Source: an uncultured Collinsella sp. (GTDB lineage: Bacteria; Actinomycetota; Coriobacteriia; Coriobacteriales; Coriobacteriaceae). Taken from it: 56,288 nucleotides of DNA. The stretch spans positions 1 to 56,288 of the forward strand of contig UQIG01000011.1 in assembly GCA_900541135.1 (NCBI GenBank), written 5' to 3'. The translations under genes and the position numbers were made by a program. Positions 24,041 through 32,347 of this stretch are shown piece after piece. Every line of letters begins with the position of its first letter. Positions within the stretch are counted from its first letter, which is position 1. The notes under the pieces were generated by a model. That model worked only from the letters and a program-made list of their open reading frames with translations. It was not told where the DNA came from and made no database searches.

Positions 24041-24916
24041 CTATACAAGACCCCAGGTCTTGACCTCTTGGTCGAGCCAGCCGTCGGCCAGGCGATCGCA
24101 AATCACCTGATCGACCACGGCCGAAAGGTCGCAGCCCTTCTTGGTCGCCACGCCGTAGCCCTGCTCGCCAAACTTGACCTCGGGCTGCAGCAACTCAACG
24201 GTCTCGTTCATGTAACCGGCCAGCGTGGAGCGGTCCATGGCAAAGACGTCGATATTGCCGGCGTCGAGCGAACTCTTGATGATGGGGTAGCCGCTAAAGG
24301 CCCTAAACTCGGGCTTGCAGCTAAAGCCGTTGTCCTTGATCATCTGCTCGATCAGGCCCTGCGTGGTAGCACCCTGGCTCACGCCGATGACCTTGCCGTC
24401 CAGGTCCTCAATCGAGGTAAAGCCCGAACGCTTCTTGACCATGAGTCCCACGTAGTCGGTGCGGTACGGCGTCGAGAAATCCCAGCTCTTCTTGCGCTCG
24501 TCGGTGATGGTGTAGGTCGCCGCGACTACGTCAAGTTGACCGTTATCGATCAGCGGGCCGCGCGTCTTGGGCGTTACGTCGGTAAACTCGACAAGCTCCT
24601 GGGCACGGGCCTCCTTGTAGCTCACGCCAAAGACGGCAGCGGCAATCTGGTAGCACAAATCGACTTCCATACCTTCAAAGCGGCCCTTGGCGGTGTCGTA
24701 ATAACCGTAGCCGGGAACGTCCTTCTTAACGCCGGCATTCAGATGGCCACGCGACTTGATGGCCGCAAGCTTGGACCCCTTGTCGGAGCCCTCGCCGCTG
24801 GTGGAGTGGCCGCAACCGGCAAGCGCGGTCCCCGTCAGCGCAAGCATGCCGGCGCCAGCCAGCTGCAAAAAGTGACGGCGCGATACGGCCGCCCTCGTCA
24901 TATCCGTCATGTCCAT
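24041..24916 (-). CDS. Amino acid ABC transporter substrate-binding lipoprotein
   Basis: A 291-residue binding protein exported and lipid-anchored. The N-terminus has SRRHFLQLAG, a twin-arginine-type signal, then lipobox LAGC with the lipidated Cys near residue 35. The mature part is a PBP family 3 protein (GMEVDLCYQIAAAVFG, VAATYTITDERKKSWDFSTPYRTDYVGLMV), typical of glutamate/glutamine/aspartate-type systems. The exact amino acid is not readable. Start: ATG 24916 or the GTG just before it (24919); several in-frame Met codons follow. Confidence 0.87.
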   Translation of the reverse strand: MDMTDMTRAAVSRRHFLQLAGAGMLALTGTALAGCGHSTSGEGSDKGSKLAAIKSRGHLNAGVKKDVPGYGYYDTAKGRFEGMEVDLCYQIAAAVFGVSYKEARAQELVEFTDVTPKTRGPLIDNGQLDVVAATYTITDERKKSWDFSTPYRTDYVGLMVKKRSGFTSIEDLDGKVIGVSQGATTQGLIEQMIKDNGFSCKPEFRAFSGYPIIKSSLDAGNIDVFAMDRSTLAGYMNETVELLQPEVKFGEQGYGVATKKGCDLSAVVDQVICDRLADGWLDQEVKTWGLV

Positions 24917-24924
24917 CACCGCGC

Positions 24925-25656
24925 CTAGTGCAGAATCTTGGACAGGAACTCGCGGCAGCGCGGGTTCTCGGGGTTATCGAAGAAGTGCTCGGGCGTGCCC
25001 TCCTCCAGGATGCGGCCGTCCTCCATAAAGATGACGCGGTCGGCCACCTGGCGCGCAAAGCCCATCTCGTGCGTCACGCAGATCATGGTGATGTCCTCCT
25101 GCGCGAGCTCAATCATAACGTCCAGGACTTCCTGGACCATCTCGGGGTCGAGCGCCGAGGTCGGCTCGTCAAACAGGATGATGGGCTGTTTGGTGCACAG
25201 GGCACGGGCGATGGCGATGCGCTGCTGCTGACCGCCCGAGAGATTCTGCGGATACTCGCCAGCCTTATGAGCCATGCCGACGCGCTTGAGCGCGGCGATG
25301 GCGATCTCGGTCGCCTCCTCCTTGCTCTTCTTTTGCAGCTTGATGGGCGCGAGCGTCAGGTTGCCGAGCACCGTCATGTTGGGATACAGGTTGAACTGCT
25401 GAAACACCATGGAACTATACTTGCGAGCCATCTCCAGGTGGTTCTTTTTGGTGAGCGGCGTACCGTCGATGACGACCTCGCCCGACGTGGGCTCCTCCAG
25501 ATAATCGACGCAACGGATGAGCGTCGACTTACCCGAGCCGGAAGGCCCGATCATTACGAGCTTCTCGCCGCGCTTGACGGTGAGATTGATATCTTTGAGC
25601 ACATGCAGGTCGCCAAAGTACTTGTTGAGATGCTTGATCTCGATCATGTCTGCCAT
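24925..25656 (-). CDS. glnQ: Polar amino acid ABC transporter ATP-binding protein
   Basis: A 243-residue ATPase of the GlnQ/HisP type that energises the importer encoded downstream. Walker A GPSGSGKSTLIRC, Q-loop VFQQFNLYPNMTVLGN, signature LSGGQQQRIAIARAL, Walker B ILFDEPTSALDPEMV and the H-loop THEMGFARQVADRV are all intact. It is the first gene of the operon; the ~245 bases upstream contain a large inverted repeat. Confidence 0.92.
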   Translation of the reverse strand: MADMIEIKHLNKYFGDLHVLKDINLTVKRGEKLVMIGPSGSGKSTLIRCVDYLEEPTSGEVVIDGTPLTKKNHLEMARKYSSMVFQQFNLYPNMTVLGNLTLAPIKLQKKSKEEATEIAIAALKRVGMAHKAGEYPQNLSGGQQQRIAIARALCTKQPIILFDEPTSALDPEMVQEVLDVMIELAQEDITMICVTHEMGFARQVADRVIFMEDGRILEEGTPEHFFDNPENPRCREFLSKILH

Positions 25657-25762
25657 GAATGTCCCTTCCCTGCGTTTACACGAATTGCTCTATTTTACGG
25701 AAAGAACCACGTTTCCGCAGCCCACGCTACATTCCCGTAAAGAACCCGCAACCTTCCACCCA

Positions 25763-25829
25763 CTCATTGGGGACAGACTTAAATGAGTACCTACTCATGG
25801 GGCACTCATTTAAGTCTGTCCCCAATGAG
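25763..25829. repeat. 26-bp perfect inverted repeat with GGGGACAG head
   Basis: Left arm 25763-25788 and right arm 25804-25829 are exact reverse complements, each containing ATTGGGGACAGACTTAAATG or its complement. The 15-base loop holds a further ACTCATGGGG echo. It lies between glnQ and yqeY. Confidence 0.9.
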
Positions 25830-25840
25830 CGCCGCCCAGC

Positions 25841-25873
25841 AAAAAGGGGCGCGACCGCAATGGCCACGCCCCC
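25841..25873 (-). terminator. Terminator of yqeY
   Basis: Minus strand: GGGGCGTGGCC/GGTCGCGCCCC followed by TTTTT, 29 bases past the yqeY stop. Confidence 0.8.
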
Positions 25874-25901
25874 TCAACATCAACTATATGCCGCTCGGCC
25901 C

Positions 25902-26345
25902 CTACGCGAGCTTTGCGCCGACGATCTTTGCCGCAGCCGGCTTATCGAAGTTGCCGCCGGTGGCCTTGCCGAGTGCTCCCATAACCTGGCCCATCTGCTT
26001 CTTGGACGTGGCGCCCAGCTCGGCGATAACCTGCTCGATCAGAGCCTCGAGCTCCTCGCCCGAAACCTGCGCGGGCAGCAGGCTCTCCAGAATCTTGACC
26101 TGCTCGGTCAGGTTGTCGGTACGCTCCTGGTCGGTACCGGCCTTAATGGACATCTCCAGCGTCTCGCTCGTCTGCTTAATCAGACGTTTGATCATGCTGT
26201 TGACGTCTTCCTCGGTCACGTCGCGGCGCTCGTTAACCTCGATATTCTTCACCTCGGCCTTGACCTGGCGAATGATAGACAGGCGAACCTTGTCCTTGGC
26301 CTTCATGGCCGCAATCATTTCCTTCTGCAGCTCTTCGTTGGTCAT
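25902..26345 (-). CDS. yqeY: GatB/YqeY domain-containing protein
   Basis: A 147-residue helical protein related to the C-terminal tRNA-binding tail of GatB. Recognisable blocks: MKAKDKVRLSIIRQVKAEVKN, ILESLLPAQVSGEELEALIEQ and GQVMGALGKATGGNFDKPAAAKIV. The cellular role of the stand-alone form is unclear. ATG 26345 has GAGGAGG eight bases upstream; an in-frame TTG two codons earlier is less likely. Confidence 0.9.
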   Translation of the reverse strand: MTNEELQKEMIAAMKAKDKVRLSIIRQVKAEVKNIEVNERRDVTEEDVNSMIKRLIKQTSETLEMSIKAGTDQERTDNLTEQVKILESLLPAQVSGEELEALIEQVIAELGATSKKQMGQVMGALGKATGGNFDKPAAAKIVGAKLA

Positions 26346-26399
26346 CTGCAAATCCTCCTCAATAGCGTGGGCGGCACTCGCGCGAGCACCGTCCCATGA

Positions 26400-27620
26400 T
26401 TACTTGGTCGTCGACGAATTGTCGGTCGAGCTCTTGGTGACGCCCTTCAGGCTGACGTTGTACGGCACGTCCTTGGGCATGGGGTTGACGGTAATGTCGG
26501 CGTCCTTCTTGTACTGCTCCAGCCACTCGCTGTATGCAGTACTGGCCGCCTGCGTCTTCACCACGTTGGAGACGTACTTCTTGATGTCCTTGGGCACCTG
26601 CTTGATATCATCGACCTGGCTATCGACATGGAAGTAGTCGGTGCACTTGATGACATGGTAACCATAGGTCGACTCGATGACGCCGCTCACATCGCCCTTG
26701 TTGAGCCCCTCGAGCGCCGTCTGGTAGCTGTCGACGAAGGTGGTGAGCTTATCCCAACCCACATCGCCCTTCTTCTCCTTGGAGCCGGTGTCGTCGGAAT
26801 ACTGCTTCACGGCGTCCTCAAAGCTCAGCTCGCCGGAGTTGATTTTGTCCAGGCACTCCTGTGCCTTGGCCTTGGCGGCGGCCTTGTCCTCGTCGGATGC
26901 GTCGGAATCAACCTTGATCAGGATATTCGACGAGCGGCGGGCGTCATTGTAGTTAGACAGGTTCTCGTTGATGTAATCGACGATCTCGCTGTCCTTGGGC
27001 TTGCTGGTGGGCGCCACGGCATCCTTGAGCTTTTGTTGTGCCAGGCTCTCCTTGAGCGAGTCCTTGTAGGTGTCCTCGGTATAGCCGTAGGTCTTAAGGG
27101 TCTTCTTAAAGGTCTTGGCACCGCCCGCGCTCTTGCACGCGTCCTTCCATGCCTTCTCGACCTCCTCGTCCGACACCGTCACGCCGTTTTCCTTCTGCGC
27201 CTGCTGAAGCAGAATCTGCTGCGTGTAGGAGTCGATGAGCTGCTTGCGGTACTTTTTGGGCGTAAGGTCGTTGTCGACCAGATACTGCGCCCAGTCCTTG
27301 TCCTTGGTGTAGCCGTAGGACGTGCGCATGCTCATGATCTGCTTGGTCACGGTGTCCTCGGTGAGGTTGGTGCCGTTGATGGTGGCGGCGACACCGCCGG
27401 TAAGCTTGTAGCCCGAGGTATCCTCTGCCTGCGACATGAGACCGGAGCACGCCATGGCCGAGACGGAAAGCAGCATTGCCAGCACGCCGATAACCACCAG
27501 GACGATCTTGACCGTCTTAGACACGTACGTCTTGCGCTGCTTCTTACGAGAGCTGGAGGCAGCGCGAGCCTGCTGCTCGGGCGTCGGCACGGCCTCGGAG
27601 TTCTTTTTCTTGTTTGCCAT
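26400..27620 (-). CDS. Membrane-anchored parvulin-type peptidylprolyl isomerase (PrsA/SurA-like)
   Basis: A 406-residue extracytoplasmic foldase. A charged N-terminus (KKKNSEAV...RKKQRKTYVSK) precedes a single membrane segment (VKIVLVVIGVLAMLLSVSAM). The sequence SAMACSG resembles a lipobox only imperfectly, so the segment may be an uncleaved anchor. A SurA-N-like helical domain follows, then the rotamase domain (RRSSNILIKVD...GELSFEDAVKQYSDD...KGDVGWD...GYHVIKCTDYF). The C-terminus is Ser/Thr-rich. It may help fold exported proteins; the sortase-anchored pilin in the window is one conceivable client. Confidence 0.85.
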   Translation of the reverse strand: MANKKKNSEAVPTPEQQARAASSSRKKQRKTYVSKTVKIVLVVIGVLAMLLSVSAMACSGLMSQAEDTSGYKLTGGVAATINGTNLTEDTVTKQIMSMRTSYGYTKDKDWAQYLVDNDLTPKKYRKQLIDSYTQQILLQQAQKENGVTVSDEEVEKAWKDACKSAGGAKTFKKTLKTYGYTEDTYKDSLKESLAQQKLKDAVAPTSKPKDSEIVDYINENLSNYNDARRSSNILIKVDSDASDEDKAAAKAKAQECLDKINSGELSFEDAVKQYSDDTGSKEKKGDVGWDKLTTFVDSYQTALEGLNKGDVSGVIESTYGYHVIKCTDYFHVDSQVDDIKQVPKDIKKYVSNVVKTQAASTAYSEWLEQYKKDADITVNPMPKDVPYNVSLKGVTKSSTDNSSTTK

Positions 27621-27693
27621 AGTTGGCCTTTCGCATCACGAATCGAACAAACGCCATTGTGTCACAACGCGGACCCCGCGACACACCTGGCAC

Positions 27694-27776
27694 ATGGGGG
27701 ACAAGTTAATCTGCACCATTTTGGTGCAAAGGGGACAGCTCTGGCAGCCGGCAGTTAGGGACAGTCCCCAAGTGCC
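27694..27776. repeat. Composite repeat region with three GGGACA words
   Basis: GGGGGACAAG (27696), a hairpin TGCACCATTTTGGTGCA (27711-27727), GGGGACAG (27731), then AGGGACAGTCCCC near 27757. It sits immediately downstream of the orphan EIIA gene and upstream of the foldase gene. Confidence 0.6.
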
Positions 27777-27790
27777 GACTCAGCCCCACC

Positions 27791-28255
27791 TTAGAAGTGA
27801 CGGCGGATGGCGTCGACCATGCCCCGGGGCGTGGTCTGGCCGAGCACGTCGGCTGCGGCATCGGCGTCCATAAAGATATTCATGAGTGCCTGCAGGGCCT
27901 CGACCTGGCCGCCCGGCTCAGCGATGCCCAGATTGATGACGATCTGCGCCGGCACCGGAGCGCCCATGCCAGCCATAGCGTTAAATGTCACGGGCGCGGC
28001 GGGCTTCACCACCGCGATATAGGGCTTGGCCACAAACCCCGGATCGGTATGCGGAATGGCAATGTTTGCCGCCGGCATGGCAAGACCCGTGGGATAGGCA
28101 TCCTCGCGCGTGCGAACGGCGTCGAGCCAACCGTCGGCAATGTAGCCACGTGGTGCAAGCTCGCCCTCGAGCCGCGCAAACACCTCATCCGGCGTCGCAC
28201 ACTCCCAATCAAAAAACACCAGCTCAGGCGTAAACAGCGCTTCGTTATCCGCCAT
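27791..28255 (-). CDS. Orphan PTS EIIA protein, fructose/galactitol type
   Basis: A 154-residue single-domain EIIA of the PTS_EIIA_2 family. The phospho-histidine is His69 in NIAIPHTDP. FVAKPYIAVVKPAAPVTF and VINLGIAEPGGQVEALQAL match the family. No EIIB or EIIC gene is nearby, so it may serve a permease encoded elsewhere or act in regulation. It should not be the donor for the Glc-type EIICB at 588-2150, whose partner is structurally unrelated. Confidence 0.82.
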   Translation of the reverse strand: MADNEALFTPELVFFDWECATPDEVFARLEGELAPRGYIADGWLDAVRTREDAYPTGLAMPAANIAIPHTDPGFVAKPYIAVVKPAAPVTFNAMAGMGAPVPAQIVINLGIAEPGGQVEALQALMNIFMDADAAADVLGQTTPRGMVDAIRRHF

Positions 28256-28332
28256 GCGCTCACCTCTCTCATCTAGTCACCTGCGACGTTCTTGAATGAC
28301 CAGTCGTTAAAGACCGTTCCCGATGACTACCC

Positions 28333-28376
28333 AAAACAAAAGGTGGCCACGCGCGCCTTGGCGCCAATGACCACCC
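28333..28376 (-). terminator. Terminator of the purF-purM-purN run
   Basis: Minus strand: GGTGG...CCACC with an inner TTGGCGCCAA palindrome, followed by TTTTGTTTT, 32 bases past the purN stop. Confidence 0.75.
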
Positions 28377-28407
28377 TGACTACTCGGCTAAATTGTACTG
28401 TGTGCCG

Positions 28408-29109
28408 CTAGCCGCGAGGCGCGTCAATTGCGACCTTGCCGCTCTCCAGCACGTGGACGCGGCCGTCGGCGAGCATTTGCACGACCTCGGGATACAGCAC
28501 GTGCTCAATCGCGTGGATGTGCTCCTCGAGCGTATCGACACCCCAGCCCTCCTCAACAGCCAGCGCACGCTGGGCGATGATGGGGCCGTTGTCATAGATC
28601 TCGTTGGCAAAGTGCACGGTCACGCCGGTCACCTTGACGCCGCGGGCAAACGCATCGTCAATCGCATGGGCACCGGTAAAGCTCGGCAGCAGCGCCGGAT
28701 GCAGGTTGACCACGCGGTTGGGGAACGCCGCCAGCAGCGGCGTGTGCACCATGCGCATGTAACCGGCCATCACCACGTACTCGCAGCCGCGCTCGAGCAG
28801 CTCATGCGCGATGATCTCGTCGGCCGCGATGGGGTCGGCATAGACGTCCTTGGACAGCGTGAGCGTCTGGATGCCCGCGCGCTCAGCGCGCTGCAAACCC
28901 TTAGCCGAAGGACGGCTCGACACCACAAGCTCAATCGAAGCGTTGAGCTTGCCGGCAGCGATCAGATCGATCAGCGCCTGCAGGTTGGTACCCGAACCGC
29001 TAATAAGCACACCGATCTTGAGCGGCTCGGCCGTATCGGTGCCGGTCGGACGGGTGTAGGGCACAAAGCCCAGGCCCTCGGCGGCAGCCATCTGCTCGTT
29101 AGCGCTCAT
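28408..29109 (-). CDS. purN: Phosphoribosylglycinamide formyltransferase (GAR transformylase)
   Basis: Third step of de novo purine synthesis, using 10-formyl-THF. The core starts near residue 30: KIGVLISGSGTNLQALID, then MAGYMRMV, NLHPALLPSFTGAHAIDDAF with the catalytic Asn-His, and GVTVHFANEIYDNGPIIAQ with the Asp region. About 30 extra residues precede the usual N-terminus. The start overlaps the end of purM by 11 bases, which supports ATG 29109 and translational coupling. Length 233 aa. Confidence 0.93.
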   Translation of the reverse strand: MSANEQMAAAEGLGFVPYTRPTGTDTAEPLKIGVLISGSGTNLQALIDLIAAGKLNASIELVVSSRPSAKGLQRAERAGIQTLTLSKDVYADPIAADEIIAHELLERGCEYVVMAGYMRMVHTPLLAAFPNRVVNLHPALLPSFTGAHAIDDAFARGVKVTGVTVHFANEIYDNGPIIAQRALAVEEGWGVDTLEEHIHAIEHVLYPEVVQMLADGRVHVLESGKVAIDAPRG

Positions 29110-30202
29110 CGGAGTACACGACCTTACCGGAACCCTCGACGCACTCGCCCACGCGGAACGGCTTCTCGCCCAGCGCGACCAGAGCCTCGGTCACCGCGGC
29201 CTCGTCCTCGGGGGCGACGATCAGGCACAGGCCAACGCCCATGTTGAAGGTCTTGCATGCCTCGTTGGGCGCGAGCTCGGCCTGGCGCGACACGTAGGTG
29301 ATGACGGGCGGAACGTCCCAACCCATCTCGGCACCGTTGCGGGTGACCACGGCGTCGACGTCGTCGGCGAGCGCGCGGTTGAGGTTCTCGGTAATACCGC
29401 CGCCAGTGATGTGGGCGATGGCGTGCACTGGAGCGCCGCCGCGGAGCAGCTCAAGAACCGGCTTGACGTAGATGCGCGTGGGGGCCAGCAGGGCGTCAGC
29501 CAGCGAAGCGCCACCGAGCTCCTCGAGCGGACGGCTCAGCTCCTCGGCCTTAGCGGCGGCCTCGGGCGTACCCGGCTTAATGCCGTCGACGCCGATGACC
29601 TTGCGCACGAGCGAGTAGCCGTTGGAGTGCACGCCGGTGGAAGGCAGGCCCAGGATCACATCGCCCGGGCGGACGTTTGCGGGGTCGAGCATCTTGGGAC
29701 GGTCGACGACGCCCACGGTAAAGCCGGCAAGGTCGTAGTCGGCCGGAGCCATGACGCCCGGGTGCTCGGCCATCTCGCCGCCCACAAGCGCGCAGCCCGC
29801 GAGCTTGCAGCCGTCGGCCACGCCCTTGATGATCTTTGCCATGTGCTCGGCCTCGATGTGGCCGATGGCAACGTAGTCCAGGAAGAACAGCGGCTCGGCG
29901 CCCGAAGCCAAAATGTCGTTGACGCACATGGCGACCAGGTCCTGGCCCACCGTCTCGTGACGGTCCATGATCTGGGCGAGCACGAGCTTGGTGCCCACGC
30001 CGTCGGTACCGCTAATCAGAATCGGGTCTTCCATATCCTTAAGCGCGGCGGCCGAGAACAGGCCACCGAAGCCACCGATGCCGCCGATGACCTCGGGACG
30101 GTTGGTGTCCTTAACCATCTGCTTAATAGCGTCAACGGCGCGGCCGCCCTCGGCGGTATCGACGCCGGCATCCTCATATGTCACATGCTTGCTGTCGCTC
30201 AT
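29099..30202 (-). CDS. purM: Phosphoribosylformylglycinamidine cyclo-ligase (AIR synthetase)
   Basis: Fifth step of purine synthesis. Motifs: VTYEDAGVDTAEGGRAVD at the N-terminus, GGFGGLF, LISGTDGVGTKLVLA, MCVNDILASGAEPLFFLDYVA, GGEMAEHPG and HITGGGITENLNRAL. Length 367 aa. It lies between purF and purN in the usual order purF-purM-purN, but 180 bases of repeats separate it from purF. Confidence 0.95.
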   Translation of the reverse strand: MSDSKHVTYEDAGVDTAEGGRAVDAIKQMVKDTNRPEVIGGIGGFGGLFSAAALKDMEDPILISGTDGVGTKLVLAQIMDRHETVGQDLVAMCVNDILASGAEPLFFLDYVAIGHIEAEHMAKIIKGVADGCKLAGCALVGGEMAEHPGVMAPADYDLAGFTVGVVDRPKMLDPANVRPGDVILGLPSTGVHSNGYSLVRKVIGVDGIKPGTPEAAAKAEELSRPLEELGGASLADALLAPTRIYVKPVLELLRGGAPVHAIAHITGGGITENLNRALADDVDAVVTRNGAEMGWDVPPVITYVSRQAELAPNEACKTFNMGVGLCLIVAPEDEAAVTEALVALGEKPFRVGECVEGSGKVVYSDER

Positions 30203-30314
30203 CTGAGCCTTCCTCTCCCACTACCGTCCGCCGCGCGGGCGTCAAACGGTGCTCATAGTTGCGTTCATTTCGGCGCGCGCCATAACAGCACGCGCCGCCA
30301 TATCAACAAAACAG

Positions 30315-30380
30315 CAGGTAAAACCTACCAAAATAAACCTGTCCCTACATGGCAGGTTTAACCTGTCCCTACATGGCAGG
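30315..30380. repeat. Repeat block between purF and purM
   Basis: 30315-30347 is an inverted copy of the AGGGACAGGTTTATTTTGG repeat seen at 19226. It runs into two exact direct copies of ACCTGTCCCTACATGGCAGG (30337-30356 and 30361-30380). The block begins about 110 bases upstream of purM and ends at the purF stop codon. Confidence 0.85.
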
Positions 30381-30382
30381 CT

Positions 30383-32053
30383 TTAGGCCTCGCCGTGCTC
30401 CTCTTCCCAGCTGCGGTCGTCGTATTTCTCGACCACGGCGTCGTCGTCAAAATGCAGCGGCTTATCCAGGTTTCGGGGCTTAAAGCCCTCCATAAACTTG
30501 TCGCGGCCAAAGCTCTCGGGAATCGCCACGGGGTAGCGGCCGGTAAAGCACGCATCGCAGTAGCCGCCCTTGGGCATGACCTTCAGCAGGCCCTCGACCG
30601 AAAGGAAGGCCAGCGAATCGGCGCCGATATACTCGCAAATCTCGTCGACCGTCTTGTTGGCGCTGATAAGCTGCGACTGCACGTCGGTATCGATACCGTA
30701 GAAACACGGCCAGATGACCTCGGGCGAGTTGATGCGGATATGAATCTCCTTGGCGCCGGCGTTGCGCAGCATCTTGACGAGCTGCACCATAGTGGTGCCA
30801 CGCACGATGGAGTCGTCGATCACGACGAGGCGCTTGCCCTCGATGTTGTCGCGCAGCGGGTTAAGCTTCATGCGCACGCCCATGGCGCGCAACTCCTGCG
30901 TAGGCTCGATAAACGTACGGCCCACATAGCGGTTCTTGATGAGGCCCTCGCCAAAGGGAATACCGCTCTCGTGCGAATACCCCTCCGCGGGCGGCAGGCC
31001 GGAGTCGGGCACGCCGATGACCAGGTCGGCCTCGACGGGCTCCTCATGTGCCAGCTGACGACCCATGTCGTAACGGCAGGCGTAAACGCTCTTGCCGTTC
31101 ATGATGGAGTCGGGACGGGCGAAGTAGACCTGCTCAAAGATGCAGTTGGCGGGCTCTTCGGCTGCAGGCACGCCCTGCTCGGATACCAGACCCTCGGCGC
31201 TGATGCGCAAGATCTCGCCGGGACGGACGTCACGGACGTACTCGGCGCCCACGATGTCGAGTGCGCAGGTCTCGGAAGCAACGACCCAGCCGCCGGCGCG
31301 CGTGACATGGACGGCGGAGTCGACCGTCGCGGCGCCGTCTTGCGAGGGCAGCTGCGAAACGGATGCGGCATCGGCCTGGTCCAGACCCTCGTCCACCAGC
31401 TTGCCCAGCACGAGCGGGCGAATGCCGTGCGGATCGCGGAATGCGTAGAGCGCCTGCTCGTTGATGAGCGTCATGGCGTAGCCGCCGCGCACGAGCTCCA
31501 TGGTCTTGCGAATGCCCTCACGCAGATGACCCGTACGCTGGGTAAAGTAGCCGATAAGCTTGGTCGCGACCTCGGAATCCGAATTGGAGAGGAACGGCAC
31601 GCCCAGCTCGATCAGCTGGCGGCGCAGCTCGTCGGTGTTGACCAGAGTGCCGTTGTGAGCAAGCGCGATAATGACGCTGTTGATGGTAGAAAGATGCGGC
31701 TGCGAGGCTTCCCAGCTCTTGGCACCGGCAGTGCCATAGCGCACGTGGCCCACGGCCAGCTGGCCGGAGAGCGTCGACAGGTCGGCGTTGGAGAACACGC
31801 GGTCGAGCAGGCCCAGGTCCTTGCGAACCATAACCGTGCCGCCGTCACCCACGGCGATTCCCGCCGATTCCTGGCCGCGGTGCTGCAGTGCACGCAGGCC
31901 AAAGTACGTCAGTCGAGCCACGTCGCGATCGGGCGCCCACACACCAAAAATGCCGCATTCCTCATGCAGCTGGTCGGAGTCCGGATCATACGTCGACATG
32001 GTCTTCACCTGTCCCGCGGCACGCTCGGCCGCGCGGATGGTTTCTTGAGACAT
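30383..32053 (-). CDS. purF: Amidophosphoribosyltransferase
   Basis: Commits PRPP to purine synthesis by adding an amide nitrogen from glutamine. The N-terminal glutaminase nucleophile is Cys33 in HEECGIFGV, so a propeptide must be removed. The PRPP loop is VVIDDSIVRGTTMVQLVKM. Cysteines in NCIFEQVYFARPDS, PCFYGIDTD and CDACFTGRYPV match the [4Fe-4S] ligands of the Bacillus-type enzyme. Start ATG 32053 has GAGGGGATGCC upstream; ATG 31999 would give a more typical 14-residue propeptide and cannot be excluded. Length 556 aa from 32053. Confidence 0.93.
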   Translation of the reverse strand: MSQETIRAAERAAGQVKTMSTYDPDSDQLHEECGIFGVWAPDRDVARLTYFGLRALQHRGQESAGIAVGDGGTVMVRKDLGLLDRVFSNADLSTLSGQLAVGHVRYGTAGAKSWEASQPHLSTINSVIIALAHNGTLVNTDELRRQLIELGVPFLSNSDSEVATKLIGYFTQRTGHLREGIRKTMELVRGGYAMTLINEQALYAFRDPHGIRPLVLGKLVDEGLDQADAASVSQLPSQDGAATVDSAVHVTRAGGWVVASETCALDIVGAEYVRDVRPGEILRISAEGLVSEQGVPAAEEPANCIFEQVYFARPDSIMNGKSVYACRYDMGRQLAHEEPVEADLVIGVPDSGLPPAEGYSHESGIPFGEGLIKNRYVGRTFIEPTQELRAMGVRMKLNPLRDNIEGKRLVVIDDSIVRGTTMVQLVKMLRNAGAKEIHIRINSPEVIWPCFYGIDTDVQSQLISANKTVDEICEYIGADSLAFLSVEGLLKVMPKGGYCDACFTGRYPVAIPESFGRDKFMEGFKPRNLDKPLHFDDDAVVEKYDDRSWEEEHGEA

Positions 32054-32094
32054 GGCATCCCCTCAGAGCCTCGTTATTTGGCGTTACCTGCCCT

Positions 32095-32100
32095 ATTATA
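32095..32100 (-). promoter_or_regulatory. Probable -10 element of purF
   Basis: TATAAT on the minus strand about 42 bases before the purF ATG. No clear -35 is visible at 16-18 bases. I see no PurR box or purine riboswitch in this gap. Confidence 0.4.
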
Positions 32101-32347
32101 CGCACGGCAAGACAAGCACTCCCGCGCATGAACAGCGCTTTTTAAAAGCCCACCGAGCTTATAATCCGTTTTGCAGCCAAACATTTTATTGGGCAGGCGC
32201 CTCGGGGCCGACGATCCCGCATACTTCCGTTGCGACGCGTCTCGCCCGCCGTTGGGGTTTGCATTGTTGCAATTGGGACGTTCGTCCTGTCTTTTGGCAG
32301 GTCGGCGGCGTATCCTTGTACCTACAGCAAAACGAGAAAGGTTATGT

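Noticed and set aside
32054..32347. Purine riboswitch or PurR box upstream of purF
   Set aside because: I looked for the purine-aptamer three-way junction and PurR-type inverted repeats and found nothing convincing in this gap or before purE, purD or purA.
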